Shown here piece by piece: positions 17,213-25,286 of a stretch of 64,000 nt of DNA. A program made the position numbers and the translations under genes. This stretch comes from Nonomuraea sp. NBC_00507 (lineage in GTDB: Bacteria > Actinomycetota > Actinomycetes > Streptosporangiales > Streptosporangiaceae), in the NCBI RefSeq assembly GCF_036013525.1, contig NZ_CP107853.1, positions 2,480,001-2,544,000 on the forward strand, written 5' to 3'. Below the pieces are notes generated by a model. The model did no database searches, was not told where the DNA came from, and saw nothing but the letters and a program-made list of their open reading frames with translations. Numbering within the stretch: the first letter of the stretch is position 1; every line of letters begins with the position of its first letter.

Positions 17213-17309
17213 GCTCAGAGCATCCGGGCACGGCTATACCCGCCGCGTCCACCTCAGGCGGTCACCTGCGTGCATCCCAGGGATGTATGGAGCCACCCCG
17301 GCGTACAAC

Positions 17310-17978
17310 TCAGGGGGTAAGCCAGCCAGGAGTGATCATGCCGGCCTCGTAGGCGAGCACCACGACCTGGGCTCTGTCGCGGACCGACAACTTCGTCATG
17401 ATGCGGCTGACATGCGTCTTCGCGGTGGCGGGACTGAGCACGAGCCGGGCCGCGATCTCGTCGTTCGACAGGCCCGCGGCCACCAGCGTCATGACCTCGC
17501 GCTCGCGCTCGGTGAGCGCGTTGAGCTCGGGTCCCGGCTCGGGGCGCTTGACCCGGCCGGCGAACTCGGCGATCAGCCGCCGGGTGACCGATGGCGAGAT
17601 CAGCGCGTCGCCCCTGGCCACGACCCGGACCGCGTGGATCAGCTCGGCCGGCTCGGTGTCCTTGACCAGGAAGCCGCTCGCGCCGGCCCGCAGCGCGCCG
17701 TAGACGTAGTCGTCCAGGTCGAACGTGGTCAGGATGATCACCTTGACGCCGTCGAGCCGCGGGTCGCCGGCGATCTGGCGGGTGGCCTCCAGGCCGTCGA
17801 GCTCGGGCATGCGGATGTCCATCAGCACGACGTCGGGGCGGTGCTCGCGGGCCCCGGTGACGGCCGCCGCCCCGTTGGGGGCCTCGGCGACGACCTCGAT
17901 GTCGTCCTCGTCGCTGAGTATGGACCGGAACCCGGCCCGGACCAGGGTCTGGTCGTCGGCCAGTAACACGCGGATCAT
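17310..17978 (-). CDS. NarL-family response regulator
   Basis: 222 residues. The receiver domain has the acidic pair at residues 8-9 and phosphoacceptor Asp54 (VVLMDIRMP), with Thr in ILTTFDLDD and Lys in FLVKDTEP. The LuxR-type helix-turn-helix covers about 155-215 (LTEREREVMTLVAAGLSNDEIAARL). Its ATG overlaps the stop of the kinase gene by four bases (ATGA), so the two are co-translated. It ends 98 bp before the cydA start on the same strand, so oxidase control is conceivable but not shown. Confidence 0.93.
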   Translation of the reverse strand: MIRVLLADDQTLVRAGFRSILSDEDDIEVVAEAPNGAAAVTGAREHRPDVVLMDIRMPELDGLEATRQIAGDPRLDGVKVIILTTFDLDDYVYGALRAGASGFLVKDTEPAELIHAVRVVARGDALISPSVTRRLIAEFAGRVKRPEPGPELNALTEREREVMTLVAAGLSNDEIAARLVLSPATAKTHVSRIMTKLSVRDRAQVVVLAYEAGMITPGWLTP

Positions 17979-19108
17979 CGCACTCCGTTCAGCGGCAGGC
18001 GGGCGACGACGCGGAAGCCGCCCTCGGGGCGGGGGCCCGCCTCCAGGGTGCCGCCGAGCGCGCTCGCCCGTTCGCTCATGCCCTGCAAGCCGAAGCCGCT
18101 GCCTCCCTCGTAGGAGGCGCCCGGCCCCTCATCCTCCACGCGGATCATGATATTTCCGGACGTGTTGCTGACGGTCAGCGTGGCCTGGGTCGTACCGGAA
18201 TGGCGGGAGACGTTCGTCAGCGCCTCCCTGATGATGCGGGTGGCGGCCAGGTCCACCTCGGTCGGCACCGCGTCGAGCGGGCCCGACAGCTCCGTGCGCA
18301 CCTCCAGGCCGGAGGCGGCGACCAGCGTGTCCAGCCGCGTCAGGCTGTCGGCGGGCGCGGTCGGCGCGTGCTCGTCGACCTGCCGCAGCACCCCGAGCGT
18401 GGTGCGCAGCTCGCGCAGCGTCTCCTTGCTGGTGTCCTTGATCGTCCGCAGTGCCGTCTCGGCGTCCTCGGGCCGCTTCTTCAGCCCGTGCAACGCGGCG
18501 GCCGCCTGCACATTGATCATCGAGATGTTGTGCCCGAGCACGTCGTGCAACTCGCGGGCGATGCGCAGGCGCTCCTCGCTCTCGCGGCGCATGGCCTCCT
18601 CTTCCTTGCTGTGCTCGGCGTCGATCGCGCGCCGCTCGGCCTCCTCCAGGTAGGCGCGCCGGTTGCGGGTGACCCCGCCGAACGCGATGGCCGCCACCAC
18701 CCAGCCGGCGATCGCGACGAACATGCTGTCGTCCACGTGCCGGGGACCGTCGAGCTCGCCGATCCCCATGCCGAGCAGCAACACCGCGCCCACCGTGATG
18801 GCCGCGATGAGGCGGCCCCGGTCGGCGGCGGTGTAGAGGACCAGGAACGCCAGCACGAGCAGCGGCCCGTCGAGCCCCGCCCACGGATAGTAGATGGCGA
18901 CGGACACGGCCACGACGATCAGCGCCGCCACGGGATAGGCGCGCCGCGCCAGCAGTCCGGCGCAGGCGATGATCGGCAGCACCACATCCAGCCCGTTCGG
19001 CTGCCTGGCGCCGCGGAAGGCGTAAGTGATCAACACCCCGGCCAGCACCGCCGCGATCGCCACGAGCGACACGATCGTGCTGGTGGACGGCCTTCGCATG
19101 CCTCCCAT
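17975..19108 (-). CDS. Sensor histidine kinase (HisKA_3/NarL partner type)
   Basis: 377 residues from ATG 19108. About five membrane helices fill residues 10-145, followed by a coiled linker rich in Glu and Arg (150-185), then the dimerisation motif RIARELHDVLGHNISM with phospho-His188 and an HATPase domain with NVSRHSG (N box) and EDEGPGASYEGGSGFGLQGM (G boxes). The input domain has no obvious ligand pocket, so the signal is unknown. The start at 19108 follows a -10-like TACCCT on the minus strand (plus 19115-19120) by six bases, which suggests a leaderless transcript. The longer open frame upstream overlaps the divergent small gene and is not credible. Confidence 0.9.
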   Translation of the reverse strand: MGGMRRPSTSTIVSLVAIAAVLAGVLITYAFRGARQPNGLDVVLPIIACAGLLARRAYPVAALIVVAVSVAIYYPWAGLDGPLLVLAFLVLYTAADRGRLIAAITVGAVLLLGMGIGELDGPRHVDDSMFVAIAGWVVAAIAFGGVTRNRRAYLEEAERRAIDAEHSKEEEAMRRESEERLRIARELHDVLGHNISMINVQAAAALHGLKKRPEDAETALRTIKDTSKETLRELRTTLGVLRQVDEHAPTAPADSLTRLDTLVAASGLEVRTELSGPLDAVPTEVDLAATRIIREALTNVSRHSGTTQATLTVSNTSGNIMIRVEDEGPGASYEGGSGFGLQGMSERASALGGTLEAGPRPEGGFRVVARLPLNGVR

Positions 19109-19130
19109 TCTGTAAGGGTAGAGCCGATGA

Positions 19131-19349
19131 ATGAGCACCAAGGACGAACTCCGGCAGGTCGAAGAGGACCTGGCACGGCTGCGAGCCGAGAACCGGGACA
19201 TTCGCGAGCAGATGCGCGACATGGGCGTGACCGACCAGATCGAGAAGGCGGCCATCATCAGCCAGGCGGATGAGCAGATCGAGCTGATCGCCGATCTCGA
19301 GCTCCGCCGCGACTGGCTGCTCCAGCGGCTGGCCGAGGGAAAGGAGTGA
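19131..19349 (+). CDS. Small coiled-coil protein
   Basis: 72 residues, MSTKDELRQVEEDLARLRAE at the start, with a clear heptad pattern through LRAENRDIREQMRDMG and IELIADLELRRDWLLQRL. No signal or membrane segment. It is similar in kind to small conserved actinomycete proteins of unknown role. It diverges from the kinase gene with 22 bp between the two starts, so the promoters overlap. Confidence 0.75.
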   Translation: MSTKDELRQVEEDLARLRAENRDIREQMRDMGVTDQIEKAAIISQADEQIELIADLELRRDWLLQRLAEGKE

Positions 19350-19358
19350 TGAGGCGGC

Positions 19359-20375
19359 TCATCTCCTTAGCGGAGCGCCGACCTCGTGCAGGTGTCGCAA
19401 CGCCTGCCCGTACGAGTCGAGCAGCCCGGTCTGCAGGTAGCTGACGCCGATCTCCGCGCAGTACTGCTGGACGATGGGTTGCGCCCGGCGCAGGCTCGGG
19501 GCCGGCATGTTGGGGAAGAGATGGTGTTCGATCTGGTAGTTGAGCTGGCCGAGCGCCACGTCGGTGAACCAGCCGCCCCTGACATTGCGCGACGTGAGCA
19601 CCTGCTTACGCAGAAAGTCGAGCTTGTCCTCCTTCGTCAGCACGGGCATCCCCTTATGGTTCGGCGCGAACGTGCTCCCCAGGTACAGCCCGAACAACCC
19701 CTGATGCACCACTAGGAACAGCAGCGCCTTGCCGACCGGCAACACCGCGAAGACCGCTCCGAAATACGCCGCGAAATGCACGACCAGCAGCGCCAGCTCT
19801 GGTGCGCGCCGCTTGGCCGAGGGCTTGAACAGCGCTTTGACGCTGGCCACGTGAAGGTGCCAGGCCTCGAGGGTGAGTAGCGGGAAAAACCAGTAAGCCT
19901 GATATTTCGCGATGAAGCGCGGCAATCCCCGGCTCTTGATGGCCTGATCGGTCGACCAGACGATGACCGCGGGGGAGACGTCCGGGTCGTGGTCCTCATG
20001 GTTGGGATTGGCGTGGTGGCGATTGTGCTTGCTGGTCCACCAGCCCCAGCCGAGCCCGACGCCGAGGTTGCCGATCAGCAGCCCCGCCACGTCGCTCGAT
20101 TGCCGCCTTCTGAAGACCTGCCGGTGCCCGATGTCGTGGGCGACGAACCCGAACTGCGCGAACACCACGGCCAGCGCGGCCGCGACCAGCAACTGCAGCC
20201 ACGAGTCGCCGAGCCAGGCGAACAGCGTCCAGCAGCCGACGTAGACGACGACGGCGATGGTGATCCGCGTCGCGTAATAAAAGGGACGCCGGTCCAGTAG
20301 ACCGGCGTCCGCAATGGTGTGGGCTAGTCGGGCGAAGTCGCTTCCCCGAGTGTCGAGCGTGCCAGGGCTGACCAC
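19359..20375 (-). CDS. Membrane fatty-acid desaturase
   Basis: 338 residues. Three His boxes for a di-iron centre: HDIGH (about 80-84), HNRHH (117-121) and QIEHH (about 284-288). Hydrophobic segments surround them, matching the acyl-lipid/acyl-CoA front-end desaturase family. It should insert a cis double bond into membrane acyl chains with O2 and a ferredoxin or flavoprotein donor. The start is GTG at 20375, because AAGGAG lies four bases upstream; the GTG at 20399 includes that ribosome site inside the frame. A perfect 11-bp hairpin lies in codons 22-31. Confidence 0.9.
   Translation of the reverse strand: MVSPGTLDTRGSDFARLAHTIADAGLLDRRPFYYATRITIAVVVYVGCWTLFAWLGDSWLQLLVAAALAVVFAQFGFVAHDIGHRQVFRRRQSSDVAGLLIGNLGVGLGWGWWTSKHNRHHANPNHEDHDPDVSPAVIVWSTDQAIKSRGLPRFIAKYQAYWFFPLLTLEAWHLHVASVKALFKPSAKRRAPELALLVVHFAAYFGAVFAVLPVGKALLFLVVHQGLFGLYLGSTFAPNHKGMPVLTKEDKLDFLRKQVLTSRNVRGGWFTDVALGQLNYQIEHHLFPNMPAPSLRRAQPIVQQYCAEIGVSYLQTGLLDSYGQALRHLHEVGAPLRR
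20284..20310. other. Perfect 11-bp hairpin inside the start of the desaturase gene
   Basis: GGACGCCGGTC (20284-20294), loop CAGTA, GACCGGCGTCC (20300-20310). It falls 65-92 bases into the coding region on the minus strand, where it could slow early translation or transcription. The encoded segment (DAGLLDRRPFYYATR) looks normal for the family, so the hairpin is not explained by an insertion. Confidence 0.6.
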
Positions 20376-20506
20376 AGGTCTCCTTACCTCGCGGTGCACG
20401 TTGCCTCAACCCTGTCGTATCGGGGCGGCGTGCGGTAGCCCGTCTTGTCGCAGGGCTGAGAGCAGTCTCAGCGCCGGCCGCGGGTCCTGGCATGCGGCAG
20501 CCCGCG

Positions 20507-21787
20507 TCAGGAGAAAACCTTGGCCTTGAGCGAGGGGACCCTGTGGACGAGGCGGAGGAAGGACTTGAAGCCCATCCGCGCGATCCGGTTCTCCCCGACG
20601 AACTGCTGAGCCGACCGCAGCGAGTCGCGTACGGCGGCGAAGCCGTACTCCCGCATCTCGGCTTCGTACCCGGCGATGGCCTCGATCGGGTCGCTGCCGG
20701 CGGTCAGGGCGCGGCACAGCAGGCGGGCGTCGCGCAGGGCGGTGTTCGCGCCGATGCCGCGCATGGGGGTCATGCTGTGGATGGCGTCGCCCAGCAGGGT
20801 GATGTTCGTGGCCGGCCAGGGGTCGATCGGGATGGAGGTGCGGATCGGCAGCAGGCTGACGGTGTCGGGATGCGACAGGTCGATCATCCTGCGGAGGTCC
20901 GGGTGCCACGACCTGATCATCTGTGCGACGGTGTCCTTGAGCTGCTTGCCCGACATTTCGGAAATGTCGGACGGGAACCGCCCGGCCGCCGCGCCGACCG
21001 CCCACAACACGTAACTGCTGGTGTTGTCCATCAGCGCACCCTCCTGCTCGGTCACCCCGATCCCGCCGGCCTGCTCGGTCACCCCGATCTCGTCGGCCGC
21101 GGGCGCGAGATCGCTCAGGTCGTGCGGTGCGCAGAACAGCCCGATGCCCTTGGGCGGGATGACGCTGTTCGGCCCGTCCACCAGCCGTGTCGCCAGCAGC
21201 TTCCTGGTCTCGTCGGTGAGCGGGAACTTGCCCGCCACGGTCGTGATCCCGGTGTCCACGCGCTCGGCGTGCGGCAGATACTGCCGGCGCACCCGCGAGT
21301 TCCCGCCGTCCGCGGCGACCACGATGTCCGCAGTCTCGCTGGTGCCGTCCGCGAAGAACAGCTCCACCCGCCCGTCGGGCAGGCGCTCATACCTCTCGTA
21401 CGTCTTCCCGAACCGCACGACGTCGTCCAGCCCCGACAGCAGCACCTGCCTGAGCGTGATGCGGCTGACCGAGTGGTGGTCGTCGGCGGGATCGGCGGCC
21501 TGGGGCGTCTCGATCAGCGTCAGCAGGTCGAGCTGCTCGGTGAGGAAGCCGAAATCCTGGCCGCCCCGCCCGGTCGTGTCCAGGAAGGACCGCCACAGGT
21601 GGTCCGGCAGGCAGTCGCGCAGTGCGCGGGCGCCGTTCGGATCGATGTGCACCCGGTATCCCTGCAGCCGGTCGGCCGGGGTCCGGTCCCGCTCGTAGAC
21701 GGTCACGTCGCAGCCTGCCTTGCGCAGTCCCTGGGCCAGGCAGAGCCCGCCGATCCCGCCACCGATGATCGCAATGTGGTGTGTCAT
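20507..21787 (-). CDS. FAD-dependent aromatic monooxygenase
   Basis: 426 residues from ATG 21787 (MTHHIAIIGGGIGGLCLAQGL). The FAD-binding GxGxxG motif is at residues 9-14, followed by ERDRTPADRLQGYRVHIDPNG, the DG motif (VVAADGGNSRVRR) and GDAIHSMTPMRGIGANTALRD near 310. This is the UbiH/PHBH class that hydroxylates aromatic or polyketide substrates with NAD(P)H and O2. The divergent TetR at 21852 and a repeated motif in the 64-bp gap suggest that the substrate induces it. The open frame upstream of 21787 is antisense to the TetR gene. Confidence 0.9.
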   Translation of the reverse strand: MTHHIAIIGGGIGGLCLAQGLRKAGCDVTVYERDRTPADRLQGYRVHIDPNGARALRDCLPDHLWRSFLDTTGRGGQDFGFLTEQLDLLTLIETPQAADPADDHHSVSRITLRQVLLSGLDDVVRFGKTYERYERLPDGRVELFFADGTSETADIVVAADGGNSRVRRQYLPHAERVDTGITTVAGKFPLTDETRKLLATRLVDGPNSVIPPKGIGLFCAPHDLSDLAPAADEIGVTEQAGGIGVTEQEGALMDNTSSYVLWAVGAAAGRFPSDISEMSGKQLKDTVAQMIRSWHPDLRRMIDLSHPDTVSLLPIRTSIPIDPWPATNITLLGDAIHSMTPMRGIGANTALRDARLLCRALTAGSDPIEAIAGYEAEMREYGFAAVRDSLRSAQQFVGENRIARMGFKSFLRLVHRVPSLKAKVFS

Positions 21788-21795
21788 GGCTCCAA

Positions 21796-21840
21796 CTATC
21801 AACCGTTTGGATAATTCTGTCAACCATCCGGTTGGATGAT
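21796..21840. promoter_or_regulatory. Operator region between monooxygenase and TetR genes
   Basis: Two related elements, CAACCGTTTGGAT (21800-21812) and CAACCATCCGGTTGGAT (21821-21837), share the ends CAACC and TTGGAT and lie between the divergent starts. They are partial inverted repeats with imperfect symmetry. They are the likely binding sites of the TetR at 21852. Confidence 0.45.
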
Positions 21841-21851
21841 AGAGTTCGGGC

Positions 21852-22454
21852 ATGAGACGAGCACCGGAGGAGAGGCAACGCGATCCCGAGCGCACGAAGG
21901 CCCGGATCCTGCAGGCGGCGTTGGAGGAGTTCGCCGCCAAGGGGTTCGCGGGGGCGCGGGTCAACGAGATCGCCGCCAGGGCCGGGGTGAACAAGCAGCT
22001 GATCTCGTACTATTTCGGCGGCAAGGAGGGCCTCTACCAGGCGATCACCACCCGCTGGCAGAGTGAGGAGAGCGCGTTCGCCGACCGATCGTCCTCCCTG
22101 GGTGCGCTCGTGGCCGGATATGTGCGGGCCAATGCCGAGCGACGGGACTTCGGCAAGCTGCTGGTCTGGCAGGGGCTCACCGACGACGGCCCGCCCGATG
22201 CCACGTTCGCCGAGGACGTGCGCCGCGACCTGGAGGGGTTGCGGAAGCGCCAGGAGGCGGGTGAGCTGCCCGCGGATCTCGATCCGGCCGCCGTGCTGGT
22301 GGCGTTCTTCGCGATGGCCGCGGCCGGCATCTCGTTCCCGCAGCTGGTCCGGGCCGCCTTCGACCTCGATCCCGCCTCGCCCGAGTTCGCCGGGCACTAT
22401 GCCGAGCAGCTGGAGAAACTGATCGGGCACCTGGCCGAGGTCACCGATTCGTAA
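21852..22454 (+). CDS. TetR-family regulator
   Basis: 200 residues. DNA-binding helices at 16-62 (RTKARILQAALEEFAAKGFAG, then VNEIAARAGVNKQLISYYFGGKEGLY). The C-terminal domain (GKLLVWQGLTDDGPPD, then VLVAFFAMAAAGISFPQL) matches TetR_C subgroups that sense small hydrophobic ligands. Divergent from the FAD monooxygenase, which is its likely target. Confidence 0.9.
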   Translation: MRRAPEERQRDPERTKARILQAALEEFAAKGFAGARVNEIAARAGVNKQLISYYFGGKEGLYQAITTRWQSEESAFADRSSSLGALVAGYVRANAERRDFGKLLVWQGLTDDGPPDATFAEDVRRDLEGLRKRQEAGELPADLDPAAVLVAFFAMAAAGISFPQLVRAAFDLDPASPEFAGHYAEQLEKLIGHLAEVTDS

Positions 22455-22490
22455 GATCCGCCGGACCCGGGCGGGTGTTGGATCGGCGGC

Positions 22491-23459
22491 ATGCGCGTGC
22501 TCCTCACCGGCTCCGCCGGCTTCATCGGCAGCCACGTCGCCGAAGCGCTCGACTGCGAGGTCGTCCCCGCCGACCTGCGTACCGGCGTGGACGTGCGGGA
22601 CGGCGCGGCCCTGGACCGCCTCCTGCCCGGCGTCGACGCCGTCGTCCACCAGGCCGCCAAGGTCGGTCTCGGCGTCGACGTGGCCGACCTGCCCGACTAC
22701 GCCTCGGTCAACGCGTACGGCACGGCGACCCTGCTGGCGGCCATGGCCAGGCACGGCGTCGGGCGGCTGGTGCTGGCCTCCTCCATGGTCGTGTACGGGG
22801 AAGGCGCCTACGACTGCCCCCGCCACGGCCCCGTTCGCCCCGGGCCGAGGCGGTCCACGGACCTGGAGCAAGGCCTCTTCGACCCGCGCTGCCCTCGGTG
22901 CGACAGCGTCCTCTCCCCTTCGGTCGTCGAGGAGGACGCCCCGCTCGACCCCCGCAACGCCTACGCCACGACCAAGCTGGCCCAGGAACATCTGGCCGCC
23001 AACTGGGCCCGCGAAACCGGCGGCACCGCCGTGGCCCTGCGCTACCACAACGTTTACGGCCCCCGCATGCCCCGGAACACGCCCTATGCCGGAGTGGCGT
23101 CCATCTTCCTGTCGGCTCTGCTGTCCGGGCGGGCGCCCCAGGTCTTCGAGGACGGCGGCCAGCGCCGCGACTTCGTCCACGTGCGTGACGTGGCCAGGGC
23201 CAATGTGCTGGCGCTCCGGGCCGGCGAGGCGGGGGCGTTGACGCCGTACAACATCGCCAGCGGCACCCCGCACACAGTCGGCGACCTCGCCACGGCCCTG
23301 GCCGTCCACACAGGCGGCCCAGACCCGGTGACCACAGGCGCCTACCGCCTCGGCGACGTCCGCCACATCGTCGCCTCTCCAGCCCGGGCGGTCGCCGGCC
23401 TGGGTTTCACGGCCGAGATCTCCTTCGAAGACGGCATGAAGGAGTTCGCCCGGCGTTAG
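22491..23459 (+). CDS. NAD-dependent sugar epimerase/dehydratase with Cys insertion
   Basis: 322 residues, extended SDR. GSAGFIG at 7-13 binds NAD; Tyr158 and Lys162 (YATTK) with Ser97/98 are catalytic. The insertion between residues 105 and 145 contains CPRH (109-112) and CPRC (134-137), a possible zinc knuckle. This insertion and the DLEQGLFDPRCPRC pattern resemble dTDP-L-rhamnose 4-epimerase (WbiB-like) more than UDP-glucose 4-epimerase, so a nucleotide-hexose epimerase is likely. A GT2 glycosyltransferase follows 194 bp later. Confidence 0.85.
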   Translation: MRVLLTGSAGFIGSHVAEALDCEVVPADLRTGVDVRDGAALDRLLPGVDAVVHQAAKVGLGVDVADLPDYASVNAYGTATLLAAMARHGVGRLVLASSMVVYGEGAYDCPRHGPVRPGPRRSTDLEQGLFDPRCPRCDSVLSPSVVEEDAPLDPRNAYATTKLAQEHLAANWARETGGTAVALRYHNVYGPRMPRNTPYAGVASIFLSALLSGRAPQVFEDGGQRRDFVHVRDVARANVLALRAGEAGALTPYNIASGTPHTVGDLATALAVHTGGPDPVTTGAYRLGDVRHIVASPARAVAGLGFTAEISFEDGMKEFARR

Positions 23460-23462
23460 AGG

Positions 23463-23585
23463 CTGGAGGCCGCCCTTGATGGCAAGCTTCGTGAGCTTCG
23501 GTTTCACCTCGACGAGCTCGCCATGCGCATCACCTTTTGGATCGCGCTTGAGCACACCGTCGATGAGGAGGAAGCAGGGGCATGA
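23463..23585 (-). other. Possible coding remnant between the epimerase and GT2 genes
   Basis: On the minus strand the frame reads FLLIDGVLKRDPKGDAHGE, then LVEVKPKLTKLAIKGGL, protein-like text with balanced charge, unlike the basic/arginine text of shadow frames. The frame runs on as the antisense of the epimerase, and there is no ribosome site or upstream start. It may be the 3' tail of a lost gene. I do not recognise the protein. Confidence 0.2.
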
Positions 23586-23641
23586 GCGAGGAGAGCCGGC
23601 GACGTCACGGATTCGTAAGGCCTGGGGCCGCAGGCGGGCTC

Positions 23642-23647
23642 TAGCGT
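23642..23647 (+). promoter_or_regulatory. -10-like TAGCGT, leaderless start of GT2 gene
   Basis: TAGCGT (TANNNT form) ends six bases before the GTG at 23654, the spacing of leaderless actinobacterial transcripts. There is no useful ribosome site: GGAG lies one base before the GTG. Confidence 0.4.
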
Positions 23648-23653
23648 TGGAGC

Positions 23654-24331
23654 GTGATCGATGTCGTGTTGCCCTGCCTGGACGAGGCGGAGGCGTTGCC
23701 GTGGGTGCTGGAGCGCATGCCGCCCGGCTACCGGCCCATCGTGGCCGACAACGGCTCCACCGACGGCTCCGATCAGGTGGCCGCCGCCCACGGCGCCCTG
23801 GTCGTACGGGAGCCGCGGCGCGGTTTCGGCGCCGCCTGCCACGCCGGCCTGCTGGCCGCCACCAGCGACGTCGTCTGCTTCATGGACGCCGACGCATCCC
23901 TCGACCCCCGGCAGCTCCCGCTGGTCACGGCCCAGGTCGTCGGCGGGGACGCCGATCTGGTGCTGGGCCGGAGGGTGGCCGCGACGGCGGGTGCGTGGCC
24001 CGCGCACGCCCGTTGGGCGAACGCCGTCCTGGCGCGCCGGCTGCGGCGCGCGGCCGGGATATCGGTGCACGACCTCGGGCCGATGCGGGCCTGCCGCCGG
24101 ACCGCGCTGCTCGGCCTGGAGCTGGCCGACCGGCGCTTCGGTTACCCGCTGGAGATGGTGCTGCGGGCCGCCGCCGCGGGGTGGCGGGTCGCGGAGACCG
24201 AGGTCGACTACTTGCCGCGCGCCGGGCGTTCCAAGGTGACGGGGACCGTACGGGGCACGGTGCGGGCCATCAAGGACATGCGGGCGGTGCTGTCCGAACA
24301 TCAGGGGCAGCGGACCACCATGCCCGCATAG
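23654..24331 (+). CDS. Glycosyltransferase family 2
   Basis: 225 residues from GTG 23654. The GT-A fold shows VVLPCLDEAEALPWVLERM, the nucleotide site ADNGSTDGS, and the DxD-like CFMDADASLDP (about 74-84). The acceptor side FGYPLEMVLRAAAAGWRVAE with a positively charged tail resembles dolichol-/polyprenyl-phosphate sugar transferases but without membrane helices. It probably transfers a sugar from a nucleotide donor in cell-envelope or glycolipid synthesis. It is tail-to-tail with KAS III, overlapping by 31 bases. Confidence 0.85.
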   Translation: MIDVVLPCLDEAEALPWVLERMPPGYRPIVADNGSTDGSDQVAAAHGALVVREPRRGFGAACHAGLLAATSDVVCFMDADASLDPRQLPLVTAQVVGGDADLVLGRRVAATAGAWPAHARWANAVLARRLRRAAGISVHDLGPMRACRRTALLGLELADRRFGYPLEMVLRAAAAGWRVAETEVDYLPRAGRSKVTGTVRGTVRAIKDMRAVLSEHQGQRTTMPA

Positions 24332-25239
24332 GACAGATTGCCCCCGAAGCCGAAGAGCAACATCGGCGCCCCGCGCCGCACCACCCCCTGCTCCAGCAGC
24401 TTCGACAGCGCAAGGGGAACGCTCGCGGCCGAGGTGTTCCCCGACTCCACCACGTCACGCGCGACGATCGCGTTGACCGCCCCGAGCTTCTTGGCGATGG
24501 GCTCGATGATGCGCAGGTTCGCCTGGTGCAGCACCACGGCCGCCAGGTCCTCGGGGCGCACGCCGCCGCGCTCGCAGGCCCGCCGGGTGATCTCGGGCAG
24601 CCGGGTGGTGGCCCACCGGTAGACGGTCTGCCCGTCCTGGGAGAAGCGCGTGGGCGTGCCCTCGATGCGGACGGCGGCGCCCAGCTCAGGCGCCGACCCC
24701 CACACGACGGGCCCGACCTCGGCCTCGGCCGCAGCGCTCAGCACGGCGGCCCCGGCGCCGTCGCCGGTCAGCACGCATGTGGTCCGGTCGGTCCAGTCGG
24801 TGACCGACGTCATCTTGTCCGCCCCGACGACCAGCGCGTTCGTGGCCGCGCCCGCGCGGATCGTGTGGTCGGCCACCGCCAGGGCGTGCGTGAAGCCCGA
24901 GCACGAGACGCCGACGTCCATGAGGGCCGCGGACGGCACGCCGAGCCGGGCCGCGACGCGGGAGGCGATGTTCGGGGCGCGCTCGGTCTGCGTGCAGGTG
25001 GCGATCAGCACGAGGTCGATGTCGGCCGGGTCCAGGCCGCTGCCGGCCAGGGCCTTCGCGGCGGCGTGCCCGGCCAGGTCGGCCACGCTCTCGTCGGGAC
25101 CGGCCACATGCCGGGTACGGATGCCGACCCGCTGTCTGATCCACTCGTCGCTGGTGTCCACCATGCCTGCCAAATCATCATTTGTAAGGATTTGAACAGG
25201 CTGGTAGTGGCCTGTGGCGACAAGTCGTGATCCGCTCAT
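24301..25239 (-). CDS. Beta-ketoacyl-ACP synthase III (FabH-like)
   Basis: 312 residues. Catalytic Cys113 (VGVSCSGFTHAL), His238 (VLHQANLRI) and Asn268 (ESGNTSAAS) form the triad, and GFGGNLSYAG is the C-terminal signature. It condenses an acyl-CoA starter with malonyl-ACP. It stands alone with a divergent TetR, unlike the housekeeping fabH that sits with fabD/acpP/fabF, so a regulated special role (fatty-acid stress or starter unit choice) is likely. The promoter TATAGT (minus strand, plus 25248-25253) is eight bases before the ATG. Confidence 0.9.
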   Translation of the reverse strand: MSGSRLVATGHYQPVQILTNDDLAGMVDTSDEWIRQRVGIRTRHVAGPDESVADLAGHAAAKALAGSGLDPADIDLVLIATCTQTERAPNIASRVAARLGVPSAALMDVGVSCSGFTHALAVADHTIRAGAATNALVVGADKMTSVTDWTDRTTCVLTGDGAGAAVLSAAAEAEVGPVVWGSAPELGAAVRIEGTPTRFSQDGQTVYRWATTRLPEITRRACERGGVRPEDLAAVVLHQANLRIIEPIAKKLGAVNAIVARDVVESGNTSAASVPLALSKLLEQGVVRRGAPMLLFGFGGNLSYAGMVVRCP

Positions 25240-25247
25240 ACGCCGGG

Positions 25248-25279
25248 ACTATAGCAACCGAACGTTCGGACGCTAAAGT
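25248..25279. promoter_or_regulatory. Divergent promoters around the palindrome CCGAACGTTCGG
   Basis: CCGAACGTTCGG (25258-25269) is a perfect 12-bp palindrome. On one side is minus-strand -10 TATAGT (plus 25248-25253), on the other plus-strand TAAAGT (25274-25279), seven bases before the TetR ATG. A repressor here would block both genes. Confidence 0.7.
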
Positions 25280-25286
25280 GGCTCGC

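Noticed and set aside
15227..17320. Plus-strand open frame of about 700 codons opposite cydAB
   Set aside because: Gln/His/Arg-rich shadow text; CydA and CydB motifs on the other strand are unmistakable.
21387..23555. Minus-strand open frame of about 720 codons spanning TetR, epimerase and part of the monooxygenase
   Set aside because: It is antisense of three well-supported genes with low-complexity text; only the first 40 codons outside those genes were kept as a weak remnant.
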